DNA from: Setaria digitata
Lineage: Eukaryota > Nematoda > Chromadorea > Rhabditida > Setariidae
DNA: 14,984 nt
Assembly (NCBI GenBank): GCA_003640385.1
Contig: RCAB01000868.1
Coordinates: forward strand, 1-14,984
Direction of reading: 5' to 3'
This document shows positions 1-12,719 of this stretch, piece after piece. The stretch's first letter is position 1. The number at the start of each line of letters is the position of its first letter. The position numbers and the translations under genes are program-made. The notes beneath the pieces were generated by a model. It made no database searches. It saw only the letters and a list, made by a program, of their open reading frames with translations, and had not been told where the DNA came from.

Positions 1-422
1 ATTATTATTATTATATTATAATAATAATTATTATTATTATAATATAAATTATAATAATAATAATTATTATAATAATATTATTAATAATAATAATAATAAT
101 TAATAATAATTATTATTATAATAATAATAATAATTATTATTATTATTATTATAATTATAATGATAATAATAATAAATAATAATAATAATGATAATAACAA
201 TAACAATGATAATAATAATAATAGTAATATTAATAAATAATAATGATAATTACATTAATAATAGCAATGGTAATAATAATATTAATAATAATGACCGACA
301 ATAAGAACAATAGTGAATAGTGGAACAATTTTTATTGTGAAAATAATAATAATAATAAAGTTATCACAATTATCATTATTATTACTTTTATAATTATTAT
401 TGTTGTTATCATAATCATAATA
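1..422. repeat. AAT/ATT low-complexity tract
   Basis: Near-continuous AAT/ATT triplets with scattered G and C, interrupted around 290-345. It mixes both orientations, so parts are self-complementary. The short reading frames here are products of the repeat. It may extend beyond the left edge. Confidence 0.85.
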
Positions 423-2024
423 ACCTGCCATATGTATAGTGAATGGGTTATCACGAAATTTTTGTTTGTCTGTCGCCACAATGATTTGTGTGTTTTTTTT
501 GTTCCTTTTTGAATAAAAAAATTGATATTTCTCAAAGTTTCCATTGCATTTAGAATGAATTAGTTAAAGCAAAATAAAAATTTCGCAAAATTGGATCGAC
601 GCATTCAACAAATTCAGAAAATTCTCGAATTAATTAATCAAGTAATTGCAACCATTATTGGTGATTCGCTATTCCTTTATGTCTGTCTCTTCTCAATCAG
701 ATCCGAAATTTTATTCGCAATAAATAGCTAATTTTTTGAATGATCGATGAATAGTAATGGTGAATTATTTTGAATTTATATTAAGTTAAAAAAAAAGAAG
801 AAAACTTTGAGTAAAAAAAAAGTTCTGGATATCTTAGTCTCTTTTTTTTTTCTTCATTTTGTTCCCAAGGATAATGATAACCCCCCGTATATAATGTTAA
901 ATATACGCTGAAGTGTCAATCGGCAAAAATGCATTAATAAAAATTTTTAATTCGGAAAAAAAATCAAATAACTAAAAGAAATTATTCGAATGAAAAATAA
1001 ACAAATAAATAATTTCTTTGGTATGATAAGCTGTGAAGCGAGAAAAAGAAAGATAGAGAAACAAATAGATAATAAAAATTAAAAAAAGTGAAATTTCTGC
1101 CGTACACACAACTAACAAAACTTTTCTTCTTCTTCTTTTTTTTTTTTTTCTTTTGTTCTAATTAGTAAATTTAAATAAAAATAGCACTGAAATGTAAATG
1201 GATATATCGTAGATAGAAGCTTCCAGAACTTGCAGAAACTCCAAGCATGATGAGCTATTAACATTACAATTGAGAAAGAATTCGATTATAAGAGACAATT
1301 TGATAGTTCACATTGTAAACCGTATCCAGGGAAGTCGTCAAATAGTCAGTCAGGTCAAGCAAACGATTTGAGCAATACCGATTAATATTTGAATCACCAG
1401 GAATGAACGCAAATTTCAATTACATTCATCTGTTCCAGAATTCTGGATTTCTGGAGTGTTTTTTTTTTTTTTTTTCTTTTCAGGATCGATCCCTTCCTTT
1501 AAATTTATAAAAATACATGAAATGAAATACATTTAGGAGGATATGTTTATAATCCGAATCGCCAGAAGAGAAAATCACACTTAACAGTTCTTATCAATTA
1601 CAGGAAAACTAATTAAAATTCTATGATATGAACAATAAAAACATCACAGCTTCAGAAATTTCTCAAAATTTGATGAAGAAGAAAATGATAGTACTAACAT
1701 AGCGAAAGTTAAGCAGCTATTACTTTTAAACTTATTCAAATGTAAAAGTAACTCAGGAAATTATTAGCGCATTCCTTCCAAATATTCAAATTATTATTTT
1801 TCATACACTTATTCATTCAAGTATAATTTAAATGAAATTCAATTTCAAAAAATTATATTCGGTTATATTATTTCCTTACAATTTTCCTACTAAAATTTAA
1901 TGCAATATTATGCGTAATAGCACTAACAATCATATCTTTTTAATTGTTATTAAAATATTAAAATTTTTTCTTAATTACTCAAATATAATGCGAAAAAAAA
2001 TTTCAAGTATTTCATTAATTTAAA
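423..2024. other. 3' flank with no supportable gene
   Basis: AT-rich DNA downstream of the ELAPOR-like stop codon. It contains a CTT/T-rich run near 1120-1155 and a long T run near 1459-1475. The stretch 1200-1440 is less repetitive, but no frame shows a recognisable protein or splice structure. No RNA gene was seen. Confidence 0.5.
1939..1944 (-). terminator. Candidate poly(A) signal ATTAAA
   Basis: ATTAAA on the minus strand about 80 nt past the stop codon. No canonical AATAAA is present on that strand between 1500 and the stop; other weak options are ATTAAA at 1896-1901 and AATAAG at 1808-1813. In DNA this AT-rich the match has little weight by itself. Confidence 0.3.
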
Positions 2025-2162
2025 TCAATCAGCTTGTTCCAATGGAACAAATGGTGTTTGTCCGCTATCTTCTCGATCTTCTTTATGGTGTAAATTACGC
2101 TCTTTTTTATATTCACGATATGGTCGTCTATTTTTACGGGCAAAAAATATTCGATCTTGATC
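2025..2162 (-). CDS. Exon 23: C-terminal tail and stop
   Basis: Residues 1061-1105, starting DQDRIFFARKNRRPY and ending PFVPLEQAD before TGA (2025-2027). The order acidic cluster, IF-x-x-(R/K)K, basic stretch, then F-x-PL near the end parallels vertebrate ELAPOR tails (LIFTSKK … SVPL). Acceptor CATTTTCAG|G in phase 0. Confidence 0.92.
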   Translation of the reverse strand, partial: DQDRIFFARKNRRPYREYKKERNLHHKEDREDSGQTPFVPLEQAD

Positions 2163-5100
2163 CTGAAAATGAAAAATTGAAATTACAATTATTTTTGTTC
2201 ACTCAATAATTTCTTTCTTTTTCGATTATTTTGCGAAGAAAATGAGTAAAATTGAATTAATTTATAATAATAATTGAGAAAAATAGCTAAAGAGGTGAAT
2301 TTTTGAAAAATTTGAATTCACAAATTAAAATTTTATTCGGAAGCATTTCATACTTCGCCATCATCTTCATTATCATCGTCTTCTACTCCGCATGATTCCG
2401 CACCAAGTGATCGCATATCTTTCGCATTATCCTTCCATTCGACTAATTTCATATATTTATATTCCAAACTAAAACTATTAAACTTATTTATATTTAAAAT
2501 TGAAGTAGCATTCTAATTAATTATGCATTTCAATTATAAGCAAGGATACATTTTTAATTGTTCTCATTGTTAGACTAAACTTAAAAAGAAACCTTCTATT
2601 CTTTCGATATACCATCACAATGATAACACATAATGTGATAACTGTTAAAGCAATTCCAAGAATAAGAAGTTGTAAACGTAAAGTAAGTGTTGTACAAGGC
2701 TCTGTCCGTTCCTTTCTTTGCATATCCGCAGAAATACAATAGCTTAAATCAATTAAATTTGAAAAATTCAAATTAAAGTTATCATTTATATTTAAAGGTA
2801 ATTTTAATAATATAATTTAATTTAATCCTTTGTAGCTATTAGATGGAAAAATTAGACAAATATTTAACAAAAAAGCATACCTTGAAGGTATACTATGAAC
2901 AGATTGCATTCCATTAATGCATTCACCTTTAATTATACTGTAATCTTGATCGGTACAGACAGGACATGCATGTGATGAGAATACGATTATATGATAGATA
3001 CAACCATTACAGGTACCATCTGGACAATTTCTTGGAAGTTTTACCTGAAACAAAAAAAATTTGGACATGTTGAAATATTTTAACTGAACAACTGATAAAA
3101 AAGTTTATTGATTTTAAAAATTAAAAATTTGGCTACAGCAAGTGATTCTTTTAATTAAATGTCTTAATTTTAAAAATTGAATCGGAAAATAAATAGGAAG
3201 AGAGAGGGAAAAATTTTTGTAAATTAATTAAGAAAAATTATATCGAAATTTTATACCAACGGTTCGGAAATTTGTCGAGGATCACATTTTAATGTAACAA
3301 CAGTGTATAGTCCATGTGAACAAAGTTGAGTTGGTGGCTCAGATGAACCGAAATAAAAATGTATATCAGGTGAATCATTACCTGTATCATTATTAGTTCC
3401 TAAAATTGAATTTCAGCACAATTCTTTTAGTTGCAGCAATTTACATTTTTTTTACTACTGAAAAGAAAAGAAAAGGAAAATTATTAGGTAAACCGATGTC
3501 ATCCAATTCTCGATCGCTCAATTTCACATATTCGTTAAATTCTCTTTCAGTTGTTATAGCCAAAATTTTATCACCAATTCTGTAAAGGAAAATAAAAGGG
3601 GAGAAATCGTTCGTTAAAGCTTTAATGGTACAAGTAAAATTCTGAAATTTATAGGATCCAAAAAAATTTTGCAAATTTAATTTAAAGTATGTTTCATTAT
3701 ATTTAGCAATTAATTATGTCAATACTGTTTGAAAAGGTGAAAATTAAAAATTATAATTGGAATATTAGGAAAAAAAAAACGAAGAAGAAAACAAAGAAGG
3801 ATATGATAATAGTTAGCTTTCTGCTAAAGTTTAAAATTTGTAGGAATTTAAAATTTTTGTAAAAACTAAGATATCATTGATAAAAATTAATTAATTACAT
3901 GACAGGTGAAATGTGAAAAACACTTTGGGTAACATTTCCCGTGGGATGTATCGGAAATGCCGTTGAACGACATATATATGCATTTACTACTTCAGGATCT
4001 TGATCCTGCAACAAATTGCAATAGTTTTTTCTTCAAAAAGTTTTTTTTTTTTCTCCATTAATCTAACTTATTCGATCTTCTTTTTAAATAAGGACTAATT
4101 TAGTCTGACTATAGCTATGATTTCTGTTTAAAACTTTTACATGGAATGATTTGAAATTGAGAAAATTTGATATTCAATAAAAAAAAAAGAAAAAAAAAAA
4201 AAAAAAGCGAACTGCTTGCTTGTAGTAGCCTCTTTATTTATATCCTGTAATATGCCTACTTAATTTACTTATTTACTGCAACAACTTACTTCCCTTTACC
4301 TGAATGCCGTAAGAAACTTCTTTAATTTACTTCTATGCTGTAATTAGCCTACTTAATTTGTTTATTTACCGTAACTGCTTACCTGATTTATCTGCATACT
4401 GTACGATAAAGCATTTCCATACTCCGATGATGGGTAAGTTTCTCTGCAATTTGCGCCATTTTCCGTTAAAAGTGAAATATTATATAAATGAAAATATGAT
4501 GCTCCTTCACGTGCAAATATTTTAACACCACTTGCTATAAAGGATCTGAAACAAAAAATGAGTGCAAGAAAGATAATGAATCATAAATAATTAGTTTCTT
4601 AAAAAAATTTTTTTTTTTTTTTTTAAATCTTTCAATTATAATTTTGCATTGAGAAGAAAAAAAGAAAATGACAAAAAAATCTGAAGTTGAAAATAAACGG
4701 TTTCAAAAATTTAAAAAAAAAAAAAAAAATGTAAAATGCAAATTAAACGTTAAAATATACCGATTAAAAAAATAAGTGAAATTAAAATGATGCGTTCTAT
4801 TAGTAGTAGGATTTTTTAAAATTAATACGCCATCAGATATACATCGTATACTATCGAGCGAAATAAGATTTGTGCCACATGGAATGCAACTTTTAATACC
4901 CATTCGATCGCTTGTTGTATTTAATATTAATCCATTTGGACATTTTTTACATTCATTATTCTAAAAATGTAATAATTGATTTATGTAATAGAAAAAAAAA
5001 AAAAAAAAATGCTTTATAGATGGATAAAGCTAATAATATTACTCAAAAATTTGACTTTTTTATTTCCTTTTTTTTTTTTTTTTTATTCTCTTTTATCATA

Positions 5101-8100
5101 ATTGATGAGTAACTTTGTGATAACAGTGATAAGAAAAAAGAAAAAGAAATTAGAACTTGCTATTTCAGAGATGTATTCACCAGCTAAGCAATGGACACAT
5201 TTCCCATTGGATTTTGGACACTGTAAACAGGTTGAAGCACCACCTGATTGCTCACCAACATTGGTAACATTAATGCGGTAAATGAATGCTCGATCAGTTA
5301 CCACATCCTCTTTGGTGGAACTTCGTGACCTGAATGACCGACGAGAATTATTTAAAAAACTCATTCATTTCATTATCATTATTTATCTTTCTCGATCCTA
5401 TTTATCGCACTAATTCAGCGATCATTATTTATCACTAATTATTACTTATTTTTGTTTATTAATGAATAGTTAGCTAACAATAAGTAATTCAATAATCATA
5501 ATTTATCCAATGTAAATTATCATTATCTATCGTCTTTTTATTCATATTTATTATACACATCGATGGATGAAATTTCATTTAGAATAACCAAAAAAAAAAA
5601 AAAAAAAATGCCAAGTTACCTTATAAATACAAATAGAAATTTTGTTGGATTTGCTGAAATAATCGGATATGAGTATGACTGATAATGTTGGGTACCACTA
5701 AAGTCAGCAAGAAGACGATAGTAGGACTGTGATGGTGCATCCTGAAAATGATAATGAGAGGGGGGGGGAAAAAAAAAAAAAAGGTAACATGAAAATCAAT
5801 AATTTTCATGCATAATTAAAGCTCAATATATTAAAATATATCCTGTTAAATAATTTAAATAAATTACCAGAATCTGAAAAAATTACGAAATTTAAAGCAT
5901 TCATCAAACGAACTTCAATAAAATACAATGCACAGCTATTATCAGCACATTTTGTTTCGAAATCAAATGTGATATGTGCAATTGGATTATGTGATGATGT
6001 TGGCTCATCATATGACAATAATGGATTGGAGAATCCGTCAAGAACACGTAAGCCAAGTTCGAGAGCGACGCCTTTCTCGTGCGTTGAAGAGCTTTGAATC
6101 ATGCTACCGGATGGTATCCATGAATTATCAATTGTGCAAGGCATTGAATCACCTTTAAAAAAAAAAAAAATCAGAACAGAAGTTTCAGTTTTAAAATTTC
6201 AATTTCGTTTAGAGTTCAAAATTTATGGAGAAAAAAAAAAAAAAAGAGAAATTCAATTATTACCTTCAACAATATATTCACATTTAGTAAACATATTTGG
6301 TGGAATTGTATTCCAAATAATATAATGATATCCATAATTTGGTAATGTATCAGCAGGACATCGATGACATTCTCCAAAAAAAAAAAAAAAAAAAAGTTTT
6401 TCATTTTATATTTTAAAGCAAGTGCGTATAATACTTTGACTTGAATTTTAAACTAAAAATTTAGACAAAATTTAGTATTAGATTCAAATACAATAGAATA
6501 TAACTTAACTACCACTTTATTTTGCAAATAAGAATCAATGATTTTTGCAAATAAAAAGCATTTACTTAAATTTATGAAAAAAAAAAAAATGGAAAATTTG
6601 AAAATGATAAAAACATAGTGGATTCTAGCTAATAATTTACACATCTACATAAGAAAATGAAATAAAAACCTTCGCCATGTGAGTAATGATCTTTTTGGCA
6701 AAATACACATTGACCAGTTGGATTTAAATTCATTCCGGGATTACATTTCGGACATGGAATTTCACTACCAACTTCCGGGATCTAAACACATATAACTTAT
6801 CAAGTCTTTGTTCTCTTTTTATCACTGATACATGATAAGATTTGTAGTTATATGGTTCTAAATCTAATTACTGCTTACCCATTCAAAAATGGCACATACT
6901 GATATGTCAGTTTTTGATCAATAAATTCATATATTTGCTACTAAATTTAAATATTAATATGATAATTAAAATAAGAAAAGAAGTTGTAATTAACCTTAAC
7001 AGCTCCACTTAAATCATCTCGGCAAATATTTGGTTGAACTTTCACAAATATTGTACGCGTTTTACCATTTACACATGGTTTCAATACAGGATAATAATCA
7101 TTTAATGAACAGACAGGTCTATTAGTGCAAAATGTTGATCGAGCACCTTTAAATTAGTATTAAAATGGATTAATTATAATTTAAAACTGCTTGGATTTTG
7201 CAAACTGATTAATTAAGATTTGCTCAAAATGCTTAACTGATAGACAATTCCACTGCTTTTAAATACTAGCCTTCTTTTTTTTTTTTCCTTTTTTTTAACA
7301 TTCACTTCTTTAATTAACACAACTAACTGCAGAAAAAAAATCGTTAAATAAGTAAGAGATTGTGAGAATATTATGATGTTAGGCAATAGCGGATAATTAA
7401 TTAATCAATTAATGTGCGAATTTTCTTTAGTGCTCGTTTTTGAGGTTTGTTTTCAAGTTTTTTTTTCTTTTTTTTTTTTTTTTGTTTTTTTGTTGATTAA
7501 TTTCACAAATCAGTCGACAAATAATTTTATATTTTTAAATATTATCAAATCATTTACGAGAATATTGTGATGCTGGACAACGGATACATTGCGCTGATCC
7601 AGGTGAGCTAAAATATCCTGCACGACAAATTCGACATTGTTTCGCACCAAGACCACTGTACGTCCCACCAGGACAACTACTGCATCTTCGTGCTTGTTGT
7701 AATCCTTTAAAATTTGAAAAATTAATTAAAAAAAAAAAACTGGAAATCGCAATAAAATCATTTGTTATTAATTGTTGAATAAAACTTGTTACATTGATGT
7801 ATTTACTTAAAATCTTTAGTCAATCAACTGATCAATGATGAATGCTGATTAATATTACTGATTTATATGATTCAAAAAATGTCATAAATTAAAAAGTATC
7901 TAAAGAATTTTTTGATTCTTTTCGTAATGAAATCATTTAGGAACAATAAGAAATAGAGAAAGAATTGATTAAAACCAAATAAAAATCTGTTAATCACAGA
8001 TAATGTAATTTGTTGAAAAGATGATGGCAATTAAAGCATCCCTATGCTATCTCACTATTAATTTAAATAGAAGTGAATGAACTTAATTGAATAAGTGAAT

Positions 8101-11100
8101 TGAATAATTAAAATGAATTTTTTCATCTAATGCATCGGTACAAATGTTCTTAATATCAGTAACTGATACCGTATACATCAATATGTGCGATTGTTATCAC
8201 ATCACTATTATAAAAGGCATCCAGACGGTAGCTCATCACTGCCCAACTGATAATATTATGGCCTTTTCTTAATTCAATTCGATCACGATGCCAATCACCG
8301 GCATCTTCAGAATTTCCTTTCTTGAAACTACTTCCCATTAATTGCTTCATTTCATCCCTATAATTACAAATATTGTTTTAATTATTCGAACTTTTTGATT
8401 CTGATGATTTTCTCAGCTTCTAAATCAGTTCAATATTGAGCATTTTGAAATATTATTAAATTCGAATTTTTAAAAAAGAAAGAAAAAATATATATACACC
8501 TGTAGCTTCTGCATTGTTCATTCCTTACGTCGACGTTAAAAATTAGCGCACGGCTATTACGTGGCAAACGATAGACGTATTCTATGTAACCAGGACGCAC
8601 CAAATTAACGCTGTAGCTAAGCTTTGATAAACATGGTGTTGGTACATAAATCAGTTCGCTATTTCGTACAATCCATCCTTTCCTAAAAATTTATTAATTT
8701 CAAAAAATATGAATATTTATCATATTTAAAAATTATTTATTAAATAATATTCGATATTTTCTTTTTTCTTCCTCTCGGAACAGAAAAAAAAGAAAAAAAA
8801 AAAAAAAAAGCTCTAAATTAATTTATTGCTAAGATAATTGCTTTGAATATATAACATTTTTTTACAACTATTGGATAAATTCTTAAAGAAAGATTAAAAA
8901 ATATACCTCGGTGGGCAGTCAACGTGCAACGACTGCTTATCGGTGTCGAAATTTCTCTCAGGTAAAATGTCAACATTTAATACTTCAAAATTTGGTGGAA
9001 TTTCATCAAATACATCATATCGAATACCACCACCCAAACTATAAGTGCCTAAAATGAAATAAACACTTAAAAACTATATATTTGTTAAATTCATTTCTGT
9101 AACAATTCAAATAATTGTTGATGCAATTATTTGAGATTATTGTTAAGGATGGAAACCTTTGGGACAAAGTTGACAGCGTTGGGTAATAATATCCAAATAC
9201 ATTCCAGCATCACATGTGAATGCTATAATTTTATAAGCAGTGTAATTTAAAAGGAAAAATGATAGTTAAATTAAAATATAATTTAATTGATTCAAGATTA
9301 CAGGGTTGATGGACCGAAAAAAAGAACTTATTTTCACCTTTGTATATCAACCTCTTCACTAATCATAAACGTTTGAGGTTTAAATTGTTCGAAAAACATA
9401 TAACTAGCAGATATGTTTCGAATTAAAAATAAAAAATAAAACAATCATTAACTGATAATAAGATACTAATAAAATTTCCATTACCTTTTCCCGACAAACA
9501 AAAAAAAAAAAAAAAAACAACTAATTAATCAATTAAATAAAAACGAACAACAATTCATTCCTCGTATCGGTGATGGTAAACCATCATCACATTCTAAATT
9601 ATCAATTTTTGGTACAGCAACACGCCATCGTTGTCCATTCTCATCACATTCCGTATATTCATACCGAAAATCTTCGGGAGTACATTTCCTACCAAATATA
9701 TATAATAGTTGTATCCAAATATTCAACAATAAGAAACCTTAAAAAAAAAAAAAAAAGAAAAAAAAAACGAAAGTTCTTTATTTATAAAAATACAGGAAAA
9801 AAAAAAAAAGAAAGTAATTAAATAAAATATAAGTACATGTATAGAAAGAATGATACTGTAATATAGTACCAAGATTCATAATTTAGGATGATTGATATTC
9901 AAAATGTGAATAAGCCATCCCAATAATGTATTCGATATCCAAACATCACAATTAGTCTGTTTATCATTATCATTGGTTATCCAAGATATCCAAGTGATAA
10001 CCTATTTTAAACATCACTTATAGCTCTCTTTTTGTTTTTTCATTTTCCTTTTTTTTTTTTTTTTTTTTTTTAAAAGGAAGAGAAAGAGATAGTTAGAGGG
10101 AGAGAGAAAAGGAAAGAGGTAGAGAGGGAAAAAAAATAGTTAATTAATTAAAATGAAAATTATCATCCAGAATTTATTTAGTTAAAAAATTTAATTTGAA
10201 AATATCGAATAAATATTTCGAAAGAATAAAATAATTTCTGAAATTTCTTAGAAAATTTTATTTTTACATGTGGAATTGAAAAACCTCAATATCGATCCAG
10301 AATACCATATTTAAACATTGTATAATTTATGTTAGTTCATCGAAAATTTCCATAAAATATTCATTGTAATAAATGTGTAATATCGATTAAAAACAAATAA
10401 CAAACAAACAAGCAGTAACAAAAACAAGATTAATTAGATATCATCTAATTATTTTACAGAATTTTCACTTATAAAATTTGAATTAAATGAATTCTGCAAA
10501 ATATATATATATATTTATTATTTAACAAATAGATTTTTCCATCTTAAATAAATCTATCCTGAAAAAAAAAAAAAAAAAAAAAAAGAGAATAGAAAAATGG
10601 AGGAAAAATAGGCGTAAAAATAAACAAATAAATAATTAAATGGCTATAAATAATTATCTTTTGAGGAATTGCCTTAGAAGATTCTAGCATTTAAATTTTT
10701 GTTTTTTTTTTTTCCTAGTAATGGAAATAATTTTAATAATGATTAATGACAGTGTGTAAGCTGGTAACTATGAAATGTATTAATTACAGCCATTAGATTT
10801 CCAGTATATTATCAATTTACTGATAAAAGAGAATGAAAATAGAGGGAGGGCGAGAGGGGGAGAGAGAGAGGAAAAAAAAAAAAAAACGGAGAGAAGAAAT
10901 TTGATACTTTGGTGATATAAGTTAATAAAAAGTAAAAAAGAAACCAATAAGAAAATAAGAAGTAAATTAAGAATAAGAATGAAAAGTAATATTGGCTGAA
11001 AAGGGAAATTGATTGGTGGTGGCATTTGCGAGCACTCCAATAAATGTGCCCAATCTATTCATCCAGGCTTTGGCCAAAGAATTTAACCTTGGCTCACTAT

Positions 11101-12688
11101 TTCCTCTCCTCCTCCGCTCCCGTCCACCATCCACATCTCCCATCCACCCGTGCTTGCCCTCCCTCTCCCTCAATTATACTCTCCACGGTTACCCTCTTAT
11201 CTTCACCTGTGACTACTCCGATCACTCTCGTCTTCCTCCCGTGGTTACCTGTTAGCAGCTGTCCTTCTTGTGATTACCCTCCCCCGTTGTTACCCCTTAC
11301 CCGCATCATTTTTTTTATCTTTAAATATTTATCACTCATAATTTAACATTAGTTTTCCCTTTGAACTTCCTTATCTTTTTCATATTTCATTTCACGACAA
11401 AATTTCAATCGAAAAAAAAAAAAAAAAAATGAAAAAAAAAAAAAAAAAAGAGGGAAAAATAGAGTAGAATGAAAGAAATTGCTGTAATATTTTATTTAAC
11501 CACTTAATTAATTAAAAAGCATATCTAAATTTATTATTAAATTATCTGGAAAAAAAGAATAGACTAATTAATTAATGAGCTAATTAATAAGTTATCACCA
11601 CTTAAATTTCTGTTATTTTGGCATTTATCATAAAATGCTGTCAAAAAAATAGACAAAAAGCCTAAAGTTGATGATTAAAATTTGAGTAGACTGTATTAAC
11701 TCATTCGTTTCGCTTGTTTTCTTTTTTTTATTTCTCATTGGAAATAATTCATAATTTTCGACTTTCTACTTTTTTAAAGTAGCTTTCAAAAAAAAAAAAA
11801 AAAAAAGGCGGTGGAAATACATTTTACCAAACTATATTAGTAAAAAAAAAAATCAAAATAATTTTATAAGATAAGGTGTATTTCATAATGATAATATAAT
11901 ATTAATGACAGGAGGATATTATTTCCTATTCCTTAATTAGGCTTTCAATTAATACGAATTCTAAGACGCCTAGAAAATCTATATGGTGGCAAAGATAGTT
12001 AATTTAAGGATATGTTAATATTATTTAAGTCGTTTCTCCAGTTAATTTCTGAGTTAAAAGTTTGCTTGCTTTTAGGATTATTACATATATCGTTAATTAG
12101 AATTGTTTCCAAATGGATTAACTGCCGGAAGTTTATTATGATGAGATTTTGGAAAGTAAAATTTCAAAATGCGATCATAGAATATTCGGTAAGCTATTTT
12201 TAATGACAAATTTTTGCGATAACTTTTACAAAAGCACTTGAATATTGCAAAATCAAATTTATTTTCGTCGAAAAAAAAAAACTATCCCTATTTATATAGA
12301 TTTAATAAAATTTTTGACAGCATTTGACGGGGGGGGAAGGGAAAAAAAAAGAGGATAATTTAAAATTATGTGATTTTTTGATGAAAAACAGAAAAACATT
12401 CATCTTTCATTGCTAATTAAGTGAAAGATGATCAATGACAAATTTTTACAGCACGATTAATTGGGGGATAAAATAAAATCCTCATTTTACATTCTTAAAT
12501 GATGTTTCTTTTGCTTTTTGATTGATACATTCGGGAATAGAAGGACAGCTGCTTGGATAGATTTAATAAAATTAGTTGACAGTTCAAAAGTTTACCACAG
12601 TTCAATCATTTATGCAAGACATTTTGATAAATTTTTCCATCAGTTATGTATTTTAAATTATAAATTAACAGAAAGGAAGTATTTTTCT

Positions 12689-12719
<31 letters not shown>

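Noticed and set aside
3580..3615. Alternative acceptor TTTCAG upstream of exon 18
   Set aside because: It lies further upstream (near 3642) and would add residues not in the family, while the CCTTTACAG site fits both phase and spacing.
4508..4513. CACGTG E-box (possible lysosomal-gene element)
   Set aside because: It lies inside coding exon 16, far from any start site, and is more simply explained by codons.
5976..6325. Plus-strand frames opposite exons 11 and 12
   Set aside because: Shadows of the minus-strand exons, with poly-Lys from the intronic A runs.
8156..8350. Unspliced frame with an ATG at 8350
   Set aside because: It is exon 7 of the spliced gene. The ATG is internal and the TGA lies inside intron 7.
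11013..11346. Plus-strand open frames of 80 and 100 residues
   Set aside because: They exist because the C/T-rich island lacks stop codons. The proteins are low-complexity Pro/Ser/Leu, the starts are arbitrary, and no splice or homology support was seen.
12012..12203. Plus-strand 63-residue frame
   Set aside because: Hydrophobic/basic AT-driven sequence with no recognised domain and no neighbouring exons.
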